Assembly: GCA_965153455.1 (NCBI GenBank)
Contig: OZ234493.1
Coordinates: forward strand, 5,332,001 to 5,396,000
Origin: Sphagnum compactum
Taxonomy: Eukaryota; Bryophyta; Sphagnopsida; Sphagnales
Length of the DNA: 64,000 bases
Direction of reading: 5' to 3'
Position 1 is the first letter of the stretch, and the number at the start of each line of letters is the position of its first letter. Shown piece by piece: positions 36,021-48,300 of the stretch. The position numbers were made by a program, and so were the translations under genes. Under the pieces are notes generated by a model. The model worked only from the letters and a program-made list of their open reading frames with translations, searched no databases and was not told where the DNA came from.

Positions 36021-39000
36021 ATGCTTTTGAATAAGGTGAAAGCACACTAAAGGTGAGCCACTTTTCACCAAAGAGGTGATGTATAATGAATATCATAGTA
36101 CGTAGTAAGCTAATATCTTGATGGTATCCTTTGGCTATCTTAATCACAAGCAAAAAAATTAAAAATTTACATGATAACCTTTTGGAACTCAAAGTTTACT
36201 TTGAGTCAAAATTAATCTTGATCCAACGGTTAGATGAAGAGGATGGATAAAATTAATGTACATACAATATATAACTTACAATTTTTCAATGACCATAAGG
36301 CCTCATGTTTGTGGTTCATAAAACATTACCAAACGAAAACAAATTGAAAAAATAATGCAATCTTCATCTATAAAATCTCCTCCTCTTTGATATGGTAGTG
36401 GTTTTTTCCTAAAAATAATAATTATTATGCATTTATTGTTCAAAAATGCAAAAAACACACATTTTTTGAATGAAATTTCATCCAAAAACTTTAAATCTTT
36501 AAATGATCCTAGATTTAATTCATGTATATCAATATCATACACCATAAGAAATTCACCCAAGAATTTCATTCATAACCCTAGTTTTGAAATACATATGCAA
36601 TTTTTTCAAACTTTGTGACATGTATTATTTTGTCACAAATATACTAAGTTTTTCATTATTTGTTTGATTTAAAAAAATACTTGATATTAAGTTTAAAGTT
36701 AATCAAATATTCTTAAAACATACAAAAATAATCTAAGATGTGATGTCCATACATTACCAAAAAAAATAATTGTAGAAAGATTATACTTGTGACTACAATT
36801 TTTGGAGGGCTTATTGTGCTTATGCCCAATAGGTTATTTTTGTTAGGTTCAATTCAAATTATTTCACATGTTTTCAATATATTAGAATGGGCATCATGTA
36901 GATATATTTTAAACTTACAATATTAGTATATTTTTGATATTAAAAGTTCATGAAAGCTCAAACACTAGTTACACTTGTTGTGATACATGTTATATGACTA
37001 CATTTGAAAGGCTTTGTTGAAAAGCTTCCTTGGGAACCATGGGAATGGACTTGGTGAGACAAACATAACATGAGGAATTTCTCCTTTTTGAGTCATTTGG
37101 TAGGTGAAGATGCAATAGCAACTTGAAGGAGAGACCTAAATTGATTGCTTGGATGAAATAACTACTTATTAGTGGGTTTATTGAGGGATAGTTGGACGCC
37201 ATTCTCAAATGGATTTGGCATGCTTTTAGACCTAGGAAGGTTATGTTGATCTAGTTTATTTTAAACAAAGGACTCTTAACAAGTTCATGACTTGTTCAAA
37301 TGGGTTTTGACTTTGGATGTTCATTATGTAATTATAGGTTAATGGATATTCTCTCACAATTTGTTTATTGGCTATGACAATGTTCAATTTGCTTAGGGCA
37401 CTTTTCAACAAGTTTGCCAAATCTTTGACACTTTTATGGATAATTTCATTTGGGTTCAACTTCTTTTTGGGGGACATCAATGAAGACTTGGATTCTAACA
37501 TTTTTGTTTATTCTAGCTTTACTTTTGCCAACCAACCATTAGACACCATAGGTATTTTACTTATTATTTCTATGGCATGAGATATATTTGTTGAGATTTG
37601 ATTGTAATTATTCTATGACTCATGTTTGAAGTTCTACCTTGATTTCTATTGTTCAAGTTGGACTGGTCACACGGCAATCCTTTCAAAATGGTAAGCAATC
37701 TAATTTACTTTTTGTTCAAACTCAACTTAAAGACCTTTTTTGTAATAGCTAGTTTATTCATGGCATTTTCAGGAGGAAGGGGCAACCCATTTGTCGACCC
37801 TTGTTCCCCTTGGATTCTTCAAGAATTTCACTAAATAAAAAAGGTTTGAACTTTACCCCTCCTTGAATGGGATTTACTCTACAAATAACAACCCCTAATA
37901 AACATGAGACAAATCATAAATTCAACATTCATGAAATGGTTGTGTAAATTATGAGGTGACCATCTTTCTTAATGTAAATAGTTTCAATTTGTCAATCCCG
38001 ATTTGTCATATGAATTGTAAGGACTTACCTAAAGACTAACTAGGTGGGCACATGTGGCTCTTGTGATTTTACAAATCTTGTCTTTATACAAACAAGGGTT
38101 ATAACATGAGTGTAAAACATATGCACAAATACATAATGCTCATGGACAATGCTTGTGTATAGGGGTGAAAAAATCCTATATTGTTAGTGAGATAGATAAA
38201 ATGGGAACCTTGAATTGTTTTGAGTTAACTTTAGTAAACTAATAGTTAAAATGTTGAAATAATTTCAAGGCAAACCCATCCTTGGTTGGTATCATTAGGA
38301 ATGTAGACATTGAATTTTTTAAACCCATCCAGCTTTAGGACAACATAGGACTCACTTAAAGAAAAAAACTCACTTGAGGTTTTATAGTTAAACCCAAGTT
38401 GTGAAAATTTTGAAACTTCAATTGGATTTATAGAAATTTAAAGACGGAACTAGAAAATGGTTATTGGTTCAACTGACCAACTTGTTGTTACATTTGAGGA
38501 GGGTTGTCAAGATCAATCGACTCGCCTTGAGGGGACGATACTGACCCTTTGTACTTCACATGAAGTTCAAGCTCTATTGAAAAGTTATCCTCATCTTCGG
38601 ATTCTAATAGTTGGAAATTCAAGTCAACCGAAAACTAATGTCAAAAGATGAAGTTGACTACTCGGGTTACATTCAATTATGTCTTGCCAATTTATTTTTT
38701 TGGGGTTTGATTACGGTGGATAGATCCTGCAACCTAAAATGCAAATTGTTGAATATTACCTGAGCCCAATTTACCGGTTTTTGGAGTTCATCCAAGGCCA
38801 CTAGAATCATAAGCTTATTGCTAACATTTAAGATTCCAAGTGAACAATTGATGAAAAAGTTGCAGGAAAGTAACAATTTGGGTTCCTTTGTTCAAGAACA
38901 CAAAAGAAACATGATTTATTTTATTTTTAATGCTTTTCATTTTTAGGTTGCTTAACATGGTCTTTTTTAGATTTGTTTAATATATGGTGGATTGAAGCAA

Positions 39001-40690
39001 TCATACATTTTGGAATAATTTTCAAAGGTTAAAACTAGAAGGTCTTGAATGGCCATTGCATTCATGTTTACAAATTTGTAATAATTGTATTTTTTTGGTT
39101 TTAATCAACAAGCACTATACCCTAGTGATTATAGTTGATAAACAAAGAAAAAAGTTTGTCCAGGTGCTACTTGACACTTAATGATAAGATGTTGGGAATT
39201 TCAAAAATACATGTCAAAACCATTTCAAGAACACAAAACTTTTACTTGTGTAGCCTATGTAAGCATCTATATTTTGTCCACAGTGTATACATACGTAGGG
39301 AACACAAAGCCCATGTGGTTTGGCACATATTTGTGTTATTTGTTTTAGAAAAAAAATTTCATGTGAGACGATGAATTTGTGTCAAGAAATGATTTTTTTG
39401 GGTGTGATAATTTTCATTGATTTGTGATTTAGAAAGAAAGTTGGTGCGACATGGTTAGATAATTTGAATGCAAACTTTATAAATCATGAAAGATGATGAA
39501 ATTGTTTGGGAAGAAAAATCTTTTTCAAAGAAAATTATGGTATATGACGACGTTTCATTATTTTGTGAAATTTTTTGAAAAAAATTGTGTTTTTTCCAAT
39601 GTAAATACTTAATTGTGCTTTTTTAAAAGCAAAAAAATGCCACATTAGAGAAATTAAAAATTCAACATTTGGCATTCATTATTCCAATGTCACAATAGTG
39701 TTTTGGAATCTTGTTGCAAGCTTCCATAACCATTTCTTTGATGAAAACATGATCCATCAATGTGCATTGGATTCCATTTCAATTTGATTTGCCCTAACTA
39801 TAACTAGCCATATAATCCTTTTCTTTCCTTCATATTTATAGTGAACCAATTTCTCATAATGTTTTTCCCACGAGGCAATCTTCATGGATTTCGTTTCACA
39901 TTTGCATTTTGATATTGTCATCTAGAGCACCTTTCACATGGGGAGCTTTTGTTAGGATGACACCTATTACACATTTAGGTTTGGTTCTACATCACTTTAC
40001 AATTGTGTCCTATAATGTTATATGATTCATCCAATTCCACTGCATCCCTTCACATCCATAAATATTGTGCCCCAATTCAGGATTTGGAAAAATTCCACCC
40101 ATTCCACTTCAACCCACTACCCTACAATTGTCCAAATTCCATGTGACTTGACAATGTACATATGTTTTTCAGATAATTGGATGAAATCCCATTATAACTT
40201 CCGCATCCATTTATAATGCTACATGATTTGTTTAAAACTCCAATGTAACTTTTCTAATCCACTTGCTTGGTTATCACACAATTGGTCAAATTCATTTCCT
40301 TTCTATTGTGAAACCATTGAGGTTTTTGACATGCCTGAAAAGCATCTCCATTGCACAACAGTAGAAGCATCTCCATATTAAATTTCGGATGAAATCTACA
40401 ATAAGATTGTGTTAAACTTTCTTTGGACTAATAAATATCACAAAGATACAATGATCATGACAATTGCCAAATTGTGTTAAAACACCCTTTGGGTCAATAG
40501 AAAGGACAAAGATACAATGACCATCAAAAGCATTGGTATGAAGTGTTGCTTTTGATTGGCCAACACTAATGATTGGCCCAAGTGCTAAGGTTTAAATGAT
40601 CACTCACTTTATATGTCATTTTTTCATGTTTCTGGGTGGGGATGCACAACAGTTTCAACTATATTTAAAATGATGTGCAGGTGCTTTTAA
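36021..40690. other. AT-rich gene-free region
   Basis: Short open frames on both strands have no recognisable domains. A - strand fragment around 37256-37501 (LANLLKSALSKLN) and a + strand fragment at 38457-38651 look like old coding debris but match nothing I know. No LTR pair, RNA gene or array was found. Confidence 0.45.
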
Positions 40691-42306
40691 TGCTATGGCC
40701 CTATTTCTCCAGATGGAATTGCAATAACTTCAAATTCAGTAAACCCACAAGTCTGAGCAAAGTGTTCAGCATTCACAATTTGACATGAGCAAAGTGACAT
40801 GCACACATGACATAAAATCTCCTGTGTAGCAGTTTCAAGGACACTGTTTGCAACAGGTTTCAGCATTTCTTGACTCACCAGCTTGGTTGTGTTTTCAACA
40901 AACTGATGACAGATAAGTTTTGAACTGAGCTATATCTACTGTAATACAAGAGCAAAGCTGTCAGCATCAAGTTACTCTTTTTGTTTCATCATAACCCTAG
41001 ATAGGTCACTGAAATTCATGTGTACCTCCACCAGCTTCTGAAGGTTTTGGTCTGTTCACCTTCTGAGATCTCCTGTGTTTCATATGCCAAGTGCGAAACC
41101 AGCACCTGGAAACAATGGGTAAAACTTCTGATTGAGAAAGTTGTACACTGGAATACACCTGAGTCAAGTCTAGTATGGAACCCTACTTAATCAAAGAGCT
41201 ATCTCAACATTTGTCTTTGCTCTATCATGCTAAACAACAAACACATTTCTACAACAGTTCAATTAGTTGTCTTGCACTATACAGTATTACCACAAGGGAT
41301 CCAAAACAACATAAACCAAGAGTGGTTTTGAGGGTACTCACATCATTAGCCATGGGTATAGGCTGAAGGGAACTGATAGAGAACCCACTCTGCTTACAGA
41401 TCCAGAAGGCTACTGCTATCTATGGATTGCTTTTGATAGGATGAAGATGAAGATGATTATTTTCTCCATCCAGTGAGCCTCTGTCATTCAGATGCAAAAT
41501 ACACAAATCCAGAGGGCCATCAGAAAGATAAGAGACTAGTGAATTGCACAAAGACAACTTCAAAGCTGACATTCACTTGGCTACAGACCAAAAGATAATA
41601 TGTCTGAGCTCAACTAATTTCCAAGATGTGACATCCCTGCTACCACAGCTTCCAAAACTACCTTGGTCACATATTTTAAATATCTCCATTCCAAATGAGC
41701 ATGGCATCACTCTTCATTGCACTAGAAAAACAATCTAAGAGCGTACCACCAAAGTGGACCGCATACATAGTTCCAAGCCTAGAGGTTCAGATTAACTATC
41801 CAAATGCAAATTGGATTGTCCAGCTCACTTACAAGTGCTACTGATGAGGACCCTGGAAACAGTTCACCCAATGGTATGGCTGCCCCTGCAGTTATATCCA
41901 ACTCTGTGGTGAACTTTCATATCCAGCATTACCAGGGAACATGACTGTTTCCATTGGAGAGGGAACCTGTGGGTTAAGGACTTTGTCAGAAAACTGGGAA
42001 TGTACCACCTGCATGTCTTCTGTAGCTCCACTTTGACAGACCCTAGGTTCTGATCAATTATATGGTAAACTGCCACTTCACATCTAGGCAGCTTGACATT
42101 GCTGTCATACTGGGCTGCTTACCTAAAGGGACTTTAATTATAGAAGCTTGGTTGTTGAGAGGAGCAGAAACTGCACTGGGTGTAGCAATTCATTTTGGAC
42201 AATCCCAGATCCATGTTTGCTTCAACTGAAAATCAGCTAAGTAGCAATGGATGGAAAACAAGAATAAGGATGAGGTTTGACCTAATGACCTTAAGTCTCC
42301 TTGCAC
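40691..42306 (-). other. 3' flank of the OSCA gene, with a possible extra exon
   Basis: Base composition is gene-like again. The - strand has an open stretch of about 78 codons that ends at a stop at 40693 and may begin after an ATATAG acceptor near 40928 (reading VENTTKLVSQEMLKPVANSV and on to AEHFAQTCGFTEFEVIAIP). Upstream on the same strand are several short open stretches bounded by plausible splice signals, such as one ending SSSVAL before GTAAGTGAG. I recognise no family. These could be exons of an unknown gene, a spliced long 3' UTR of OSCA, or chance. Confidence 0.3.
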
Positions 42307-45300
42307 CTAAATTAGGGGAGAACTTTCAGACTCTAAGCCTGCACTGTTGCTTGATGTTTCTTTCAATGCAGTAAGAGGGAAAGTCTGCATTGCTGGCCCT
42401 CCCAAGAGCATTTGATCCCCATCCCTTTCACTGTGTTGCTCTTCATCCATCTGTGCCTGCTTAGGAGGGTTGAGAGAGTCTCGGTCAGGACTTTTCCTGA
42501 ACAGAGAGCTCAGAGTATTGGCACGGGAGAAAGTTGGTTTTTCCAAGCCAGAAGCTTGGTTTATCATAGCCACTGTCCTGGAATGACCAAAAATCCCTTT
42601 TCTTGTGCTCTTCACTGGTGCAAGAACACTATCACCTTCTTTGTCCTTGTGAACCTGCTTTGATGATTGCCCATGCTTAGGAATCAGGTGAGAGCCAGGG
42701 GATTCGGTGTCATCACCGTGTTTAAGAATAGCACCCAGTGTCTTAGCCCGAGAGAATTTGGCATCAGAAGAAGAAGAAAGTTCTAACTCAGAGACTTCTC
42801 TAACTGTGTCCAATGTCTTTGCACGAGAGAGCTTTGATTTCTTGGCTTTCCCCACAAGGTGTGACCAAACTTCCTCTCTCTCTTTGTCCTTGCTGTTCTC
42901 CTCATTCAGCTTACTCTGCTCAGGAATCTGCAGATACACAATATTTCGGTTGTCATTTAAGTTTCCCTGCTCAGGTATCAGTCGAGGGCTGGAAGGTCTC
43001 ATCTGAGATACTTCTCTAACAGTGCCTATAGTTTTGGCACGAGAGAAAACTCCTTTCAAAGCTGAATGAGATTTGGAGTCTGAAATCTCTCTTAAGGCAC
43101 CAATTGTCCTTGCACGGGAGAGAGGTTTTGTGCCCTCCACAGGTGATGGAGCTCTGCCTCCTTTGGCACTTCTAACATCATCTTCATAAAACCGTCCCTT
43201 CCTGAATTTCAAGTTTGCACCTTGGGAGTCACCTATGGATGTTGAACCAACATCTTTTCCTTCATCTTCGTACTTTTCAGCATAAAATGTTCCCCACCGG
43301 AATATCAGTGGAGACCCTGGCGACTCTGAACCTGAATTTTCCTTGGCATTGATGAAAAAGCTGGACTGTGAGTGGTCTTGTTTTGTGGAGTCTCCGGAAG
43401 TTTGAGCTATGCCACCTTCATCTTCATCATAATCCTCATAGAAAAAACCCCGCCTAAAGATCAATGGAGAGCCAATTGATTCTGAATCTGAATGTCCACT
43501 AGCACTCCCAATTGTACTTGCACGTGACAAACAACCTTTTAAACTGCCCCCATACCATGCAATAGTTCCACTTCCCAATTCATCTTCATGACTGCCATCA
43601 TAGAACACTTGCAATCTACTAGAGCCAGGAGATTCATTGCCTGCTCCAAAAGTATCCCTACTTGAATAGTATCTCCTTAAGGAACCTTTGCTTTCTTCAT
43701 CTGTATCATCATCCTGATAGAATGTGCCTCGCCTGAAAACTAGAGGAGGACTAGGATTTTCCTCTAAGGATCCAGTGACAGAGCCCAATGTGCTTGAATG
43801 AGAAAAGCCTCTATTCACAGAGTCCACTTCTTCATCACTTTGATAGAATGTTCCCCTTCTGAAAATTAATGGAGAGCCAGGAGATTCTAGGTCCAAGGCT
43901 CTATCACTGGAGCATAATGTGCTAATCCTACAAAGAATCTTCCTGGAGGAAACCTCAGCATCAGGACCATCGTAGAACCATCCATGCATAAATGTCAAAG
44001 GAGATCCAACAGATTCTGAATTAGATGCTTCACAAGAAAGACTTGATTTCATTTGGTTGTCTTCTTCCTCTTTCTGAGCCTGAAAGAATGCTCCCCACCT
44101 AAAAGTGAGTGGAGAGTCATCTTCATCATCACTGATATCATCATCATCTTCGAGATCAACATACTCTTCTTCATCTGTATGTCTTGGTAAAGAGCCTTGC
44201 AAAGGAGTCTTACTGTCTTCAATGTCCTCCTCCTGCTCCTGGCCCTTCTCAAGGTCTGCACCACCTTCCTTCTCGTCTGAGAAATCTGGGTTTTTGTAAG
44301 CATTTCGCAAAAACACTGCTAGGTTCAAGTCTGGTTCTTTTTCTTTCTCCACAGTGTCTTTCTCCATGGCATCCTGTCCAACATGCAGGGTATTTCACAT
44401 CCATGCACAATCAGTGAGTGATTTTGAGATCCTTTAGCTGTACCAAAAGAGAACAAAGGCCAATAGAGAACAAAGGCTTGTATCTCTATAGAGATAGACA
44501 TAAATGCACATCTTTTCTCACCTCTAGGGGATAATGCTTAAATGCAGGCTCAAATCGGCTTTTGCAGTAGACATGAAAGTAAAGTGTCAAAATTGGAAGT
44601 GCGATAATAAATGGTGCAGAGGAGCAAGCTTGACTCAAATATCCCAGAACTTTTCTTTTAACAGTGGTCCCTGTATTTACTTTCACAAAAGATACAGGAC
44701 CTTGCACAAGGAACATTCCAATCAAAGTGAGATGCTCTAATATCAGTGCTGCTATGATGCGGCCATGCACATGTGGCCAGAATGCTCCTGCACTCTCATA
44801 TGTAGGGTCATAAACATTGTAGATCTGAAATTCCCATCCAGCCACGCCCCATCCATTTGTTCAGATAAGAACAATCTAATAAGAACATTCATAGTCTGTA
44901 TCAAGTAGTTTGCAGTGTCTCTATAATTTGTTGTGTTTTAATGGACGTGCATATGGACTGGAGGTGTGAACTTCATGTGGACGAAGGCCAGAACAGGGGC
45001 AAACAGTTTCCTGGTTATGTAAACTGAATCTTCTTTGTTAGATGTCAGCCTGCATCCATGATTTTTGGTTACACTCTACTCTCTAGAAGCAAATAGCAAG
45101 AAAGACTACAGTCCCTTTGGTTGACACATGAGATGCATAGTATTTCAGGTGACAACACAAAGTAAATCAACATGTAAGAGCAACTAGGTAATCTAAACAT
45201 TTAGATGCACACAGGTGCTCAATGCTAAGAAGGGATAGCAGATAAGCATGAAAAATTGAGTCACTTACCTGATGGCGATAAACAACAAACCCAAAGCCAA

Positions 45301-48300
45301 AGAACAGAACAATAAAAGGCACAATAACTGGAGATATGACTGAGTACACAAGACCCATCAAGAAGTAAAGCTCCAGCTGGGGAAGTGATTCATCCAGACT
45401 GATTGTGCCCGGGGAAGTTGCCCGCAATCTGTCTCTCTCTGTTTTGACAAAGAAAAAGTTTCTTATGTGGTACATGATCAATGGCCAAAAACGCAGAAGT
45501 TCCCCAGCCGGAATAGACCAAGCATCTAACATAATATAAGTGATGAAGAAATTTGCCCTCTGAGGAATGGATTTTGCAAGTGCTTGCACAAAACTGTCAA
45601 CATCATGGGAAACATATCAGTTAGTATTTATTCATCTGTCTTCACTGTCCAGGAGTGTAGGAGAGCTCTGACAAGAGAACACCAGAGCAAAACTTTTTTT
45701 GGTGGAAGTGCACTCCACTGGTGGGTTTTTCCTATTAGGTTCTGTCTGAAGGATATGTCAACGAAAAGTTGCAGATCCCTCAAGGCTCGGAGCTTAAGGG
45801 ATTGTCTCAAGATGCCCATCTAAATTGATGCAGTTACATAGTTGCTCTTTGACAATTGGAGAAAGGCTTTCTACAGAGGTGTGCACTACATATCAATTAC
45901 AGATACTGTCCTGGTCACAAGAAATTGAAAGCTAGTCTTCACATGTACATAGGAGAACACCCTAGCAATTATCCGTCAAAGATGTGCAAAATGACTAACA
46001 GAGACATGAATATGACATCATACAACAACATCAGAGAGCCAGGCCACACACCCAAGAGCTGTTGTTGAAGAAACAAAGGTTTTGAGCTGCTGAAAGGCAG
46101 ACCCACTCAAGATGCTGCCGAAGAAAACATTCACCACCATAAAATAGTAAAACTTTGCTGCTGCCCTTCTTTCAAGCTTTGAAATAGCCAGGTGACCCTC
46201 AATCTTTGATACTACCATAAGAATTCTTGGGAGCAGCCATAAAAAAGCTTTGAGGATAAGGCCAGGTAGGAAACCCTGGACAAACAATGAGACAAAGCGC
46301 CTGCATGCTTCAAGCCCACAAAAGACCCATGCTTAGATATCTTTCTATGACACCATATGTCTTGCATTGGCAGACTAAAAATGTGAAGCATGTCAAACCC
46401 ACATGATTCTTCAGCTAGTAACTACACCCAGAGATGGAATTCGGTGGCTTCATTGACAGACCCCAACCTTACAATCTTTTGCAGGAGACATGTTCTAAAG
46501 TTTGAGCCAGCATTTCAATCATCGCAGCATGGAGATTAGAGAGAGAGAGAGAGTTTGGATACTCACTTTCGGACAAACCCATCAAGTGAGGGAGATATTT
46601 TTTGGATTCCCTGAAGATTTGCCAATGACTGCACAGTTACAATAGGGATCATGTAAAAAAACACGAGCAGGAAAACCACCACACCCATTGCCAGACTACG
46701 AAACCCAAGCTCAACATGGGGAATGGCCAAATTTGCCCACACAACATCTCTTGGTTCAGGTGCCCAGTCAGTGAGCCATATTGTTGGGTCTTGATTCTGC
46801 TGTGTCTGGGCACATACAGCAGCTCCCCACCGAGTCTTGAAAGAAACAAAAGCAGCTGGCATTGTAGCTTTTGGATCTTGCATGATCAGTTCACGCTCAG
46901 CCTCTGCCTGGAGTGAATGGAAAACAGAATCTCAGTTCAAGAAGGAAGTGATTGCAGAGATTGAAGACCTAGTCACAACCGTTCCAAATGATTCTAGTTC
47001 TCAGGATTGTCTCATTGTAGGTGGTCAGCTTTGTTCTACAGAGAGGATAACTAAGAGGAGATAGTTCTCTTGGGTCACATAACTATCAGCATATGGACAA
47101 GTGATGTCCAGAGTATAGATCTTTTTCTACTTGCGATTATGTGCTCTCTATACCTTGCTCTGTTGTGCAATTTGCAAAATGTTTTTATATTTCTTAAGCT
47201 TCTAGCATATAGTCCAATTGCAGCAGGATTCAGGTAGGAGGGTTACACCCTGAGCCACCCTGTGACCCTGAGGGTCAAGAAAAAAACCTAAACTTCCTAC
47301 CCATCTTCTGATCAGGGATCCTAGGTGGAGAGGAAGCTCTACTGTTCCTCTACAAGAACAGCAGTAGGATAATGAAGAAGAGGGGTATGAAGCATATATT
47401 CTAGGCATATGACCCTGGGGGTCACCCTTGAGTTTAGAGGTTGGGGAAAATGTACCCCATCTACCTTATCCCTGCCCCAATTGCTAATTTCTTTGTTGGA
47501 AGTCATATAGCTTGCTGAACTGTGAGTAATAAGTGTTTATCCAAATTGGACTCTCAAGACATAAGAGAAAAGATTGTGTTTGACACTCACCAGCCTTGAT
47601 CCTAAAGATATGAGAAACAAGGAGGCAGGCCCATACACAGACCGTGGACCTGTTACCTGTTCTGTTAATTTTTCAATTTGTGTTGTGTAGTATTCAATGG
47701 CATCCACTTGCTGACCAAAAAGTCCACAAAAGCCTGTCTGCACAGCATCTCACACACAGGACAGAAAGTGTTACATTTCTGTGAAACAGTGTGGTATATT
47801 CAATGTGTATTTGACTGTGTGAGATGCAATCTAAATGCATATATATGCTCCACATTTACTGGGCTGCTAAACTTCACCGTCATTATTTAGCTCAAAATTG
47901 TTGCATTGGTCATATTAGGCCTGATCTTCATTGCCATCATATTGTATTGGTGGGATGACCACAGGAAACCACTAAATTTAGTTGGCATACTACAATATGA
48001 ACACTTGTGGATAGAATTTCTCTCATGTTTCCAGAAGTAACAGGAAAAATCAGCCATGATGTTGGCTCCCAATGTGCAACTGATCAGAATGCCAAATATA
48101 TCCTCATCCAACATTTTAAGCTAAAGTTCATTTGACTTTAATTTTCTCCTGTAACCAACAAACATCTGAGCAAAAGAGCAGAGAGAGGTCTGCAAAACAA
48201 GTAGTTGAAGAGTATCCAACAGAATGCATAAGTATTGACCTTTGTGGTTGGCCTTGTAGATGGAGTATGTGAATGCTTGACTTGAAAGTAAACCAACCAG

